This document shows, in pieces, positions 34,982-43,810 of a stretch of DNA of 64,000 bases; positions within the stretch are counted from its first letter, which is position 1, and each line of letters opens with the position of its first letter. Position numbers and translations under genes: made by a program. The DNA is from Roseovarius sp. Pro17. GTDB lineage: Bacteria; Pseudomonadota; Alphaproteobacteria; Rhodobacterales; Rhodobacteraceae. The notes under the pieces are model-generated. The model was not told the origin of the DNA. It ran no database searches and saw only the letters and a list, made by a program, of their open reading frames with translations. The stretch lies in assembly GCF_035599575.1 (NCBI RefSeq), contig NZ_CP141179.1:3100001-3164000 (forward strand). Direction: 5' to 3'.

Positions 34982-37900
34982 ATGAGTCTCTTCGCCTCTT
35001 ACTTCAACATCGCTGGTCGAGTTTCCCGCCTTTCGCAAATCGACTTTGGTGCCACCCCGACGGCAACAGGTATGGTTGAACAGTTGGACACTATCCGCGA
35101 GCGAGGCTCGTTCTGGGAAGGCGGCAATAGCGACAATTTCGCGATGCTTACGACTGGTAACCTCAACGTAAAAGAGGCCGGAACCTACACGCTCTATCTA
35201 ACCTCGGATGATGGTTCGGCGCTTTACATCGACGGCGAACCGGTGATCGACAATGACGGGCTGCACGGCACTACCACGCAGCGCGTGAAGCTTGATCTCT
35301 CGGCCGGAGCGCACGAGATTGAAGTGCGTTATTTCGAAGCACGCGGCGCCGCGACATTGGCCTTGGAATGGGCCGGTCCGGATAGCAATGGCGAGCGCGT
35401 GACAATCAGCGGCGACAGCCTGAGCCACGGCGAACATGACGGCGGCGATGATGGTCAGGGCAATCAAGGCTCCGATGATGATACCACTGGCGGCGGAGAT
35501 CAGGGCGATCAAGGCTCCGGCGATGACGACACCGCTGGCGATCAGGATCAGGGCGATCAAGGCTCCGGTGATGATGACACCGCTGGCGATCAGGATCAGG
35601 GCGATCAAGGCTCCGACGATGATGACACCACTGGCGACGGTGGAACAAGTGGGACGATGCAGGGCTTGGCCAGCGCATACTTTGCGCTTCCGTCTGGTGT
35701 CTCCCGGCTTTCGCAGATCGACTTTGGTGCCACCCCGACAGCAACGGGTATGGTTGAACAGCTGGACACGATCCGCGAGCGAGGCTCTTTCTGGGAAGGC
35801 GGCGCGAGCGACAATTTCGCGATGCTGACGACTGGTAATCTCAACGTAAAAGAGGCCGGAACTTACACCCTCTATCTAACCTCGGATGATGGTTCGGCGC
35901 TGTACATCGATGGCGAAGCGGTGGTCGACAATGACGGGCTGCACGGCACTACCACGCAGCGCGTGAAGGTCGATCTCTCGGCCGGAGCGCACGAGATTGA
36001 AGTGCGGTATTTCGAAGCGCGCGGCGCCGCGACATTGGCCTTGGACTGGGCCGGTCCGGATAGCAATGGCGAGCGCGTGACGATCAGCGGCGACAGCCTG
36101 AGTCACGGCGGCCATGACGCTGGCGATGATGGTCAGGGAAATCAAGGCTCCGATGATGATACCACTGGCGGCGGCGATCAGGGCGATCAAGGCTCCGGTG
36201 ATGACGACACAACCGGCCACGGGGATCACGACGATCAAGGCTCCGACGATGATGACACCACCGGCGGCGGCGATCAGGGCGATCAAGGCTCTGGTGATGA
36301 TGATACCACTGGCGACGGGGATCAGGGCGATCAAGGCTCCGGCGATGATGACACCACCGGCGGCGGCGATCAGGGCGATCAAGGCTCTGGTGATGATGAC
36401 ACCACTGGCGACGGGGATCAGGGCGATCAAGGCTCCGGCGATGATGACACCACCGGCGGCGGAGACCATGGCGGACATGGTGGTTACAGTGATAACTACG
36501 TTCCCACGCCGACAAACTCCTCTGAGGTTGAGGCATATGTTGCCGCAATAAGAGCTCTCGAAGACGGGCATTCGCATTCGGACGATTCCGGCAAGGCAAT
36601 GGAGCATATGAGCGTCCTCGACCTGGTGCCGCGTTCCGAGGCCTCCAACATTGCCATCAACAACGGCGACTGGTTTGATTCAGCAACTTGGTATCAAGGG
36701 CAGATTCCAGAAGAGGGTGCAACTGTTCTCATCCCCGAAGGCATCTCGGTCATCTATGATGGTCAAAGCGACGAATCTCTCTTTACGGTGCGCGTGGATG
36801 GTGAACTGTCCTTTGCCACCGATGTCGATACGCGGATGGAGATCGACACGATGGTGGTCTCACCCTCCGGACGGTTGGAGATTGGCACCGAAGAAAACCC
36901 CATTCAGGCTGGCGTCAATGCCGAGATCGTTATTGCCAATAACGGCGACATAAATACAGACTGGGATCCGATGCTGCTTTCGCGTGGCGTAGTCTCTCAC
37001 GGCGCGGCGGAAATTCACGGTGCCGAAAAAACCGGTTTTCTCAAGGTCTCGGACGCGCCGATGGCTGGCGACACCCAGATCAACCTAGCCGAGGCGGCTG
37101 AAGGCTGGCAGGTCGGCGATACGCTGGTTCTGACCGGTACACACAAGCAAGGCTGGACATGGGATAGCGGTCAGGGGCGGCCGGTTTATCAAGAAACTGA
37201 AGACGAAGAGGTTGTGATCACCCAGATCAACGGCACGACAGTCACCATCGACCGTCCGCTGGAACATGACCACGACACACCGCGCGATGACCTGTCCGCC
37301 TATGTCGCGAATACGAGCCGTAATATCACCTTCTCCAGTGAGGATGGCGAAGATACAGCCGTTCATCACCGTGGCCACGTGATGTTCATGCACTCAGATG
37401 ACGTCGACGTGCGCTATGCTGCGTTTGACGATCTGGGCCGGACTGACAAGTCCTTTGCAGCGGCCGATGTTGAAACCTTCAATAGCGTTGACTCCGACAC
37501 CAATGTGAAGGGCCGCTACGCGTTCCACTTCCACAAGACCGGAACCGAGAATCTGGACGATCCGGCCTTGGCCATCGGTAATGCGGTCAACGGCTCACCT
37601 GGCTGGGGCTTTGTGCACCACTCCAGCAATGCGAATTTTGTCGACAACGTCGCCTTCGACGTCTTTGGCGCGGCCTTCGCAGCCGAAGATGGTGACGAGA
37701 CCGGGATTTGGTCGAACAACATGGCGATCAGTTCGCAAGGCGCCTGGGTTGGCCGAAAGGATGTCGAAGATGTTGCCCGTCATGACAATGGCCGCACTGG
37801 AGACGGGTTCTTCTTTGCTGGACGTCTTGTTGAGGCATCGGACAACGTTGCCGCCAACACGACAAACGGCTATGTTTGGATGCATCGCAGCGCACCAACC

Positions 37901-39049
37901 AATCCGTCGGTCGACAACCTTGAACAATCCGAACTCGCCTATGGCGCCGACACAGTCAACACTGCGAATACCGTCATCCAAGGTTTCCACGACAACGAGG
38001 CCTTCGGGACCAGATTTGGCCTTGTCGTCATCAAATCCAACCCGCACCAAAACCATGACGTACGTAGTATCTTTGATGGCTTTACGAACTGGGAAACATC
38101 CAATGGGGTATCCATTGAGTATACCTCACACTACACGTTCCTAGACCTCGACCTGCTTGGAACCAACAATCCGAACGCGGTTGCCGACGCCCAAAAGGCA
38201 TTCTCACTGTCAGGCAATACATTTGACGTTGCCGTAAATGGTGCAACGATCGAAGGTTTCCGAACCGGCTTTGATCTATCTCAGGACACGTTCCACTTCG
38301 GCACGAACGGCCAGGACTATGGCGATCATCTGATCGACATTTCGATGCGCGACGTGGGGCAGGAATATGACGGCTTCAATCCTGCGCGGCACACCATATT
38401 GTCTTCTGATCAACTGACCGAGGGTCGCCTTGACTTTGCGTTGGCCGGGGACGCACGTATCTCGGAAGGAGAGGATCTTTACCTCAACGGTATTAAAACC
38501 GATTCAATCGGCAGCCGGGATCGCCAATTCGAGGGCGATACGCAGGTTCTCAAATGGAACTATCACATTGCGCCCCTGATCGAGCAGGAAGGTTATTACA
38601 AGACCGCCGATGGTACCAATGTTCTTCTGGTTGAAGACTTTGTTTCCGACCGGGCCACGGGCGAATTGCACAAGATGAGCCATGTGATCACGCTCGACAT
38701 TTCAGATGATCGGCTCCAGTCTGGATCGATTGGTGGTCAATTCAACGGATATATTGAGTTCGACAATCAGTCGGCAGATACTTCTGACGATTTTGCTCGC
38801 ACATCTGCTGGCGAGGACATTTTGATCGACGTTCTGGCAAATGACAGTCACTCCTTGGGAGATGATCTCAGAGTGGACGGGCTTTCCGGGGTACCGCATG
38901 GTTCGGTGTTTCTTCAGGATGACGGACAACTGCTTTATCGCCCCGATCCCAATTTCACTGGTACGGACACGTTCCAATATTGGGCCGCAGACGAAGACGG
39001 CGACTTTACTCAGGGAACGGTCACGGTAGAAGTCTGGGACGACCTCTGA
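34982..39049 (+). CDS. Large PA14-PA14-G8-beta-helix surface protein
   Basis: This encodes 1355 residues. It begins with a PA14 domain (about 3-150; NLNVKEAGTYTLYLTSDDGS), followed by an Asp/Gly-rich repeat (153-225). A second, nearly identical PA14 domain (228-375) and a longer Asp/Gly repeat (376-500) come next. A G8-type region starts near 560 (WFDSATWYQGQIPEEGATVL), and a long parallel beta-helix region runs to about 1230, with GRYAFHFHKTGT near 848. The last 90 residues resemble a cadherin/Ig-like module (DILIDVLANDS, NFTGTDTFQYWAADEDGD). There is no signal peptide, RTX nonapeptide or VPLPA-CTERM tail, so the export route is unclear. Likely function: glycan binding or cleavage at the cell surface. 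AGGA precedes the ATG. Confidence 0.85.
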   Translation: MSLFASYFNIAGRVSRLSQIDFGATPTATGMVEQLDTIRERGSFWEGGNSDNFAMLTTGNLNVKEAGTYTLYLTSDDGSALYIDGEPVIDNDGLHGTTTQRVKLDLSAGAHEIEVRYFEARGAATLALEWAGPDSNGERVTISGDSLSHGEHDGGDDGQGNQGSDDDTTGGGDQGDQGSGDDDTAGDQDQGDQGSGDDDTAGDQDQGDQGSDDDDTTGDGGTSGTMQGLASAYFALPSGVSRLSQIDFGATPTATGMVEQLDTIRERGSFWEGGASDNFAMLTTGNLNVKEAGTYTLYLTSDDGSALYIDGEAVVDNDGLHGTTTQRVKVDLSAGAHEIEVRYFEARGAATLALDWAGPDSNGERVTISGDSLSHGGHDAGDDGQGNQGSDDDTTGGGDQGDQGSGDDDTTGHGDHDDQGSDDDDTTGGGDQGDQGSGDDDTTGDGDQGDQGSGDDDTTGGGDQGDQGSGDDDTTGDGDQGDQGSGDDDTTGGGDHGGHGGYSDNYVPTPTNSSEVEAYVAAIRALEDGHSHSDDSGKAMEHMSVLDLVPRSEASNIAINNGDWFDSATWYQGQIPEEGATVLIPEGISVIYDGQSDESLFTVRVDGELSFATDVDTRMEIDTMVVSPSGRLEIGTEENPIQAGVNAEIVIANNGDINTDWDPMLLSRGVVSHGAAEIHGAEKTGFLKVSDAPMAGDTQINLAEAAEGWQVGDTLVLTGTHKQGWTWDSGQGRPVYQETEDEEVVITQINGTTVTIDRPLEHDHDTPRDDLSAYVANTSRNITFSSEDGEDTAVHHRGHVMFMHSDDVDVRYAAFDDLGRTDKSFAAADVETFNSVDSDTNVKGRYAFHFHKTGTENLDDPALAIGNAVNGSPGWGFVHHSSNANFVDNVAFDVFGAAFAAEDGDETGIWSNNMAISSQGAWVGRKDVEDVARHDNGRTGDGFFFAGRLVEASDNVAANTTNGYVWMHRSAPTNPSVDNLEQSELAYGADTVNTANTVIQGFHDNEAFGTRFGLVVIKSNPHQNHDVRSIFDGFTNWETSNGVSIEYTSHYTFLDLDLLGTNNPNAVADAQKAFSLSGNTFDVAVNGATIEGFRTGFDLSQDTFHFGTNGQDYGDHLIDISMRDVGQEYDGFNPARHTILSSDQLTEGRLDFALAGDARISEGEDLYLNGIKTDSIGSRDRQFEGDTQVLKWNYHIAPLIEQEGYYKTADGTNVLLVEDFVSDRATGELHKMSHVITLDISDDRLQSGSIGGQFNGYIEFDNQSADTSDDFARTSAGEDILIDVLANDSHSLGDDLRVDGLSGVPHGSVFLQDDGQLLYRPDPNFTGTDTFQYWAADEDGDFTQGTVTVEVWDDL
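35000..35535 (+). repeat. PA14-module DNA duplication, first copy
   Basis: This roughly 535-base segment is nearly identical to 35678-36213 (offset 678 bases). It covers most of the PA14 domain and the start of the Asp/Gly repeats. The low synonymous divergence points to a recent tandem duplication within the gene. Confidence 0.8.
35438..35640 (+). repeat. 48-bp coding repeats, first array
   Basis: About four units encode Asp/Gly-rich 16-residue repeats such as DQGDQGSGDDDTAG. The third and later units are almost identical in DNA (GGCGATCAAGGCTCCGGTGA). All length changes by whole units keep the frame. Confidence 0.8.
35678..36213 (+). repeat. PA14-module DNA duplication, second copy
   Basis: This is the second copy of the PA14 unit, 678 bases after the first, including the same run LSQIDFGATPTATGMVEQLD in both. 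Substitutions include GNS to GAS and EPVIDN to EAVVDN. Confidence 0.8.
36110..36470 (+). repeat. 48-bp coding repeats, second array
   Basis: About seven units of 16 residues (GDQGDQGSGDDDTTGG and GDQGDQGSGDDDTTGD alternate). The alternation GG/GD suggests growth by duplication of two-unit (96-bp) blocks. The strongly acidic chain may bind calcium. Confidence 0.8.
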
Positions 39050-39118
39050 CGCCTCTTGCAATGAACTGAGCGCAGGTCGTTGACGAAACGCTTCGGCGTG
39101 CACATCAGACGAAATTTT

Positions 39119-39150
39119 CAACGCCCTCCCCAATTTGCGGGAGGGCGTTG
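39119..39150 (+). terminator. Strong intrinsic terminator after the PA14/G8 gene
   Basis: A perfect 12-bp stem, CAACGCCCTCCC / GGGAGGGCGTTG, with an 8-base loop (CAATTTGC), lies 69 bases past the stop. It is followed by GGCTTTGTG. Stem strength makes it a convincing terminator, although the T run is short. Confidence 0.75.
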
Positions 39151-39343
39151 GGCTTTGTGCGGGAGGGAGATGAGGTGATCCGCATTTGGTGAGGCACATT
39201 TCATGTGTCAACAAGCAGGCTGGGTATCGGTATTCGGTACAAGGCTCTCCGATGCGCTTACAAAAAGACTCAGGTTTACTTTGATAGACTTTGGTAAACA
39301 CTCAAGCTAGAGATTAGGCATTGCATATTCGGATACAAATATA

Positions 39344-40495
39344 TTGCACACGCCTCAGGACCCCATCGCACCTCCTTCTTCGGAGTTGGCCCGAACGCAT
39401 TTTACATCGGGCATAAGTATCATCGTCCCCACCTACAAAGAGGCGGAAAATATTCCGCTTCTTCTCGAGCGAGTTGATCGGGTACGCAGGGATCATGATC
39501 TTGAACTTGAGCTAATCTTTGCAGACGACAACAGCTGCGACGGCAGTCTTGAGGCTGTAGAGGCTTCGGGGTTTGACTGGGCGCGCATGATCGTGCGAAC
39601 CGAAAACCGTGGATTGAGTCCGGCCGTCATTGATGGCTTTCGTGCCGCAAAATTTCCGATCCTTGTCTGTATGGACTGTGATCTTAGCCACCCGCCTGAA
39701 AAGATTCCCCAAATGATTCTGGCGCTAAATTCAGGACAGCAATTCGTAATCGGCTCGCGCTATGTCCCTGGGGCCTCGACTGATGATGATTGGGGGTTTC
39801 TGCGCTGGCTCAACAGCTCCATTGCGACGCTCTTGGCCCGCCCACTCACCCAGATGCGCGACCCCATGTCTGGTTTTTTTGCACTGCGCAATGCAGATTT
39901 CAAGAAAGCCAAGGATCTCAACCCTGTAGGTTACAAAATCGCCTTGGAGCTAATCGTCAAATGCGGCTTCGAAAATGTAGGCGAGGTCCCGATACATTTT
40001 TCTGACCGCATCCACGGCGAAAGCAAGCTGACCTTAAAAGAGCAACTGAAATACATTCAGCATCTGCGGCGGCTCTATCTGCATCGTTTTGCCAATGCCA
40101 TGTATCTGGCACAGTTCCTAGTGGTCGGCACCTCGGGCGTCGTCGTCAATCTTGCGGTACTCAGTCTGCTGCAATTTCTGGGATTGCCGGAAGCCGCCTG
40201 TCTTGCTGGGGGCATTGGGGTGAGTGTTGTATCGAACTTTTTGCTCAACCGCCGTTTCACGTTTTCCTACGCGCGGGACCGGTCAGCAGGCCGGCAATTC
40301 ATCGGGTTTGTCGCGGCTTCGGCCGTCGGCGCTTCGGTTAGTTTCATCGTGTCTCTAGCCCTGCGCGCCTCCGCTTTCTCTGAGCTAAGCTATGGTTTGC
40401 ATCTTGCGGCCCTGTGCGGCATCGCGGCCGGAATGATATTCAACTATCTGGGTAATCGCTACATTGTCTTCCGCAAGACCCATATCCGTCGCTGA
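39344..40495 (+). CDS. GT2-GtrA fusion (dolichol-phosphate-mannose-synthase-like)
   Basis: This encodes 383 residues. The N-terminal 240 residues are a GT2 domain with ISIIVPTYKEAENIPLLLER, ELELIFADDNSCDGS, CMDCDLSHPPEKIPQMI (metal site) and RDPMSGFFALRNADF. From about residue 245 four membrane helices form a GtrA-like domain (GTSGVVVNLAVLSLLQFLGL, ending NYLGNRYIVFRKTH). Such fusions transfer a sugar to polyprenyl phosphate for use outside the membrane. The TTG start at 39344 is not supported by a clear ribosome site. It overlaps the following GT39-like gene by 32 bases. Confidence 0.88.
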   Translation: MHTPQDPIAPPSSELARTHFTSGISIIVPTYKEAENIPLLLERVDRVRRDHDLELELIFADDNSCDGSLEAVEASGFDWARMIVRTENRGLSPAVIDGFRAAKFPILVCMDCDLSHPPEKIPQMILALNSGQQFVIGSRYVPGASTDDDWGFLRWLNSSIATLLARPLTQMRDPMSGFFALRNADFKKAKDLNPVGYKIALELIVKCGFENVGEVPIHFSDRIHGESKLTLKEQLKYIQHLRRLYLHRFANAMYLAQFLVVGTSGVVVNLAVLSLLQFLGLPEAACLAGGIGVSVVSNFLLNRRFTFSYARDRSAGRQFIGFVAASAVGASVSFIVSLALRASAFSELSYGLHLAALCGIAAGMIFNYLGNRYIVFRKTHIRR

Positions 40496-41969
40496 CGGCG
40501 CCATAATCGTCACCGCGATGGCGCTTGCCGCCGCTATTCTTAGTTTCCGACTTGGATGGCAGGACTACTGGTGGGATGAACATGTCACACTGATGTTTAC
40601 CCAGTCCAACTGGCGGGAACTCATGGTGGATTACTGGGGGCTCGATACGCACCGTCCGGTCTACTACGGACTGCAAAAGGCCTGGAACAGCCTGTTTGGC
40701 ACTGGCGTGACAAACGTACGAACCTTGCCGGTTGTCGTCACCCTTCTGCTCATTCCGATATTTTATCTGATAGCACGCCGGATCAGGCGCGGACCCCTTG
40801 CCATTCTTACAGTGCTCTTGCTGACCAGCGCCCCCATGTTCGTCGATCAGGGCCGTGAAATACGCATGTACTGCCTCTTGAATCTGGCCCTGAGTGTCGC
40901 GCTTCTTTTGGCGATAATTCTGGCTACCGAAGCACGGCAGGACGAACCGCAGTCGCGTGGGCGCATGCTTGCACTCTGGAGCGGGTTTGCGGCTAGCATG
41001 GCATTCGCATTCTATGTCCAAGCCGTCGCAGCGTTCGTCGCCCTGCTGTTTGCCTTGTGGATTCTGGTAGCGGTAATTTTCGGACTTCTGCCGCTTCGCT
41101 TTTTGCTGCAAGCTCTGGCAGCAAGCCTCCTTTATATCATACTGATCATCCCTGCCCTACTGCCGTTTTTAGGCCATTTTGGCGGAACTTTGGGTGGAAC
41201 CTTCTGGGTCCCTGAACCCACCGCAAGCTATGTTTATGGACAAACAGCGGCGGCCTATCCCTATCCCAAATGGACCAAACCGATCATCGGTCTTCTGCTT
41301 CTCTGGGGGCTTTGGTCGGCAGGCAGGCGGGTGCCTCAAATAGCGCTTCTGCTGGCTTTGCTCATCTTTGGGCTGCCGATACTGGTTTACCTGATAAGCT
41401 TTGCAAAGCCGATCTACATGACACGCGTTATCGCCTGGGCCAGCATCGTGTCTGTCCTGCCTCTTGCATACGGTTTGGCAGCATTCGGGCCAGTGTTGCG
41501 GTGGGGCGGGCTTGCCTTTGTCGTCGCAGCCCAGATGATCTGGCTTGCCGGGTTCTATCCATCCGAGCCTGAGAGATCGCCGTTCGCTGCGTTCGCTGAG
41601 CCTCTGGCAGATTTTGATCCGCAAACGGATATCTTCGTCCTCGGCTCGCAGATTCGCGAACCCCCTCTGCGCTGGTATTATCCCCATCTGTTCGAAGGTG
41701 CCTCATACGCCTTTCTCAACGGCGACTCGCAGCACAACGTTATTGACCCCGCTTTCCGCTCCAATTTCGTGATGCGATCCGAGGCCAGTGCTTTGAATAT
41801 TGATGGCGATCAGCTGTTTGTGTTCTGGGAAACAGAATTCGAAATACCGGTCTCGGATGAAGATAGTGTGACGAAGGCGTTGCAGACCATAACCAAGGAT
41901 CTAAATCCGGTACAAACGTTTACGGAAGGTCGTTACCGCCTCGACGTCTATGATCTCGAGTCAGACTGA
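40464..41969 (+). CDS. GT39/ArnT-like membrane glycosyltransferase
   Basis: This encodes 501 residues with about ten membrane helices and the early extracytoplasmic acidic motif WQDYWWDEHVTLMF, which is the hallmark of GT-C (PMT/ArnT-like) transferases that use polyprenyl-phosphate sugars. The C-terminal 120 residues are soluble (ADFDPQTDIFVLGSQIREPP). The upstream gene makes just such a polyprenyl-phosphate sugar, so the two genes likely form a donor-transferase pair. The TTG start overlaps the upstream gene by 32 bases; an ATG at 40518 is the alternative. Confidence 0.8.
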   Translation: MSSARPISVADGAIIVTAMALAAAILSFRLGWQDYWWDEHVTLMFTQSNWRELMVDYWGLDTHRPVYYGLQKAWNSLFGTGVTNVRTLPVVVTLLLIPIFYLIARRIRRGPLAILTVLLLTSAPMFVDQGREIRMYCLLNLALSVALLLAIILATEARQDEPQSRGRMLALWSGFAASMAFAFYVQAVAAFVALLFALWILVAVIFGLLPLRFLLQALAASLLYIILIIPALLPFLGHFGGTLGGTFWVPEPTASYVYGQTAAAYPYPKWTKPIIGLLLLWGLWSAGRRVPQIALLLALLIFGLPILVYLISFAKPIYMTRVIAWASIVSVLPLAYGLAAFGPVLRWGGLAFVVAAQMIWLAGFYPSEPERSPFAAFAEPLADFDPQTDIFVLGSQIREPPLRWYYPHLFEGASYAFLNGDSQHNVIDPAFRSNFVMRSEASALNIDGDQLFVFWETEFEIPVSDEDSVTKALQTITKDLNPVQTFTEGRYRLDVYDLESD

Positions 41970-42019
41970 CCTACCGACCGCTTAGGCCCGGGATGATATT
42001 TCCCATCGCCCTTCAACGA

Positions 42020-43567
42020 CTATGACCGAGGCTGCCGTACATGACGCGGGGTTTGCGGCGGCGCGGCGGCGGCGGCATGATGATCGCCATCATTTTCTGG
42101 ATCCGAGGCGGCAGCCGCACGGGATCTGAAGCCGTTTGAGATGTAGCCAGCAAGGGCACCACCGACCAGCCAAGTTACCGGTGTCAGCGTGGCATTGGGG
42201 ATCAAGTCGATCAGGTTTGCCGCGAGGACCAGACTAAGTCCGACCGTCGCCACTCCGAGATGTTGGCGATAGCGGGACCGCGCCAGAACCAAAATTGGAA
42301 AGGTCAGCAAACCAAGACGTGCGATATACCCCACCCAACCGAATACGCCTATGAAAATGATCCAGACACCGTCGGTGACGCTTTCAATGCGGCCCGTGAT
42401 TGGGTCGTGATACTCGTTGCGGCCCCAGCCGCCCCATCCGAAAAACGGTTTTTCGTTGGCTCTCTGAAGCAGGACATCCTCGTTCTCAAACCTGTAATTC
42501 AGAGACGCTGCGCGCTCTTCATCAATAGACGCGGAAATGTCCAAAGCTGTTTGCACCGGCACCCATCCAGCGCCACGTAACATCGGGTAGGTCAAAACCG
42601 TGAGAGCCACGACAAGCGCAATCAGCATCGCCAACCTTCTACCCAAGAAAAGCGTCACCACGACAAGCAGGCCTGCAATAATCAGTGCGCCCAAGGATTT
42701 CGCCAGAACGAGCGCGCCAAAGACCCAAGCGCCCAAAAGCAACCACCGGGTTGCCGGTTGCGACGCCCTGCGTTTGAGCCTGTAAAGGGCGGCACAGGCC
42801 ACGATTGCCATCGCCAAGTAAATTCCCAACCACAATCCATGCGGCAGGAAGACAAGCGGACGAAACCCGCCGGCCCGAATATGCTGGATAAAGGAATGAG
42901 GAAAGAACCCGTATATCCAGGCATTGAGCTGCGGGCTTATCCTGATTTCGAACAGCGCCGGGAACGTATAGGCCACACCTGTGGTCGCCAACACAAAAAG
43001 CAGCGCTTGATGATCCTCCTGCCGGCCAAGATAGCGCCAGCCCAACAGAAAGGGCAGAATGGAAACAAATGCCGTCAGGATCATGGAGAACGCATCGTAG
43101 ATACGAATTGCCGGCAGGTATCGTGGACCCATCCAAATAGGTTCACTATTCACGATGGCCGTGAAGAATGGCGAGCCGATCAAGACAATGACAAGCAACC
43201 TGAGGACGAATACGTTCGCCCTCGACGAACCATGACTGACCTGCAACCCGTTCATTGGCGGGGCATCTGGACCTCGGCCCGACATCTCCGCCTTGCCGGC
43301 GTTGGCAGAAACCGGTTCTGGCGGGCCCCGGCGCCTCGTTTTGTCATCACGCCAGAAAATGCAGAGCAATCCGGCAGCCAGCGACGGGAGCAGTGTTTTG
43401 TCCAGCGACGGCAAGGCTGGAAGGTCAAAACCCGTCCGGTCCGGCAGCAGAAGATACCCGCCTATGATCGAGCTTGCTATTGCATATGATCTTGGCATGA
43501 ACCGGAAAAAGACAGCGACGACCAGCGGCCATGAGAACAGAGCAAAATAGGCGAAACTGTTAGGCAT
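42020..43567 (-). CDS. Wzy/O-antigen ligase-like membrane protein
   Basis: This encodes 515 residues with about twelve membrane helices. The large periplasmic loop holds ASLNYRFENEDVLLQRANEK and PFFGWGGWGRNEYHDP, the hallmark of O-antigen ligase/polymerase (Wzy_C) proteins. Residues 70-110 are a polar, proline-rich cytoplasmic loop, and the C-terminus is basic and His-rich (DGDHHAAAAAPPQ). It likely polymerises repeat units on the periplasmic side or transfers the chain. It converges with the GT39-like gene and is divergent from the SGNH-like gene. Confidence 0.85.
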   Translation of the reverse strand: MPNSFAYFALFSWPLVVAVFFRFMPRSYAIASSIIGGYLLLPDRTGFDLPALPSLDKTLLPSLAAGLLCIFWRDDKTRRRGPPEPVSANAGKAEMSGRGPDAPPMNGLQVSHGSSRANVFVLRLLVIVLIGSPFFTAIVNSEPIWMGPRYLPAIRIYDAFSMILTAFVSILPFLLGWRYLGRQEDHQALLFVLATTGVAYTFPALFEIRISPQLNAWIYGFFPHSFIQHIRAGGFRPLVFLPHGLWLGIYLAMAIVACAALYRLKRRASQPATRWLLLGAWVFGALVLAKSLGALIIAGLLVVVTLFLGRRLAMLIALVVALTVLTYPMLRGAGWVPVQTALDISASIDEERAASLNYRFENEDVLLQRANEKPFFGWGGWGRNEYHDPITGRIESVTDGVWIIFIGVFGWVGYIARLGLLTFPILVLARSRYRQHLGVATVGLSLVLAANLIDLIPNATLTPVTWLVGGALAGYISNGFRSRAAAASDPENDGDHHAAAAAPPQTPRHVRQPRS

Positions 43568-43810
43568 CTGAATGTTTAACCTGAATCCAAGTGCGATGTC
43601 TCGCGTTTCCGAATGTCGTTACGCTTAGTGCGAGTCCAACGGGCAGTATAGAGGGCGGTCTTATAGGCCCCCCAAAGATCGTAAAGCTCAAAAACCCTGC
43701 CGGCACCCCGCATGGCAGGAGCAATATGTAGACATCCCCGAATACTCTGCCGATACTGGCGCACGCCGCGAAGAATTGACGGCACACCAATTTGAAAAGA
43801 GGATTGCCCG

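Noticed and set aside
35438..36470. Tandem repeats considered as a CRISPR array
   Set aside because: Units of 48 bp are contiguous with no spacers and lie inside an open reading frame.
35876..36607. Minus-strand 243-codon frame with repeated ALIALI hydrophobic segments
   Set aside because: It is the antisense of the Asp/Gly repeat arrays and PA14 module; the hydrophobic repeats are only the complement of GAT/GGC codons.
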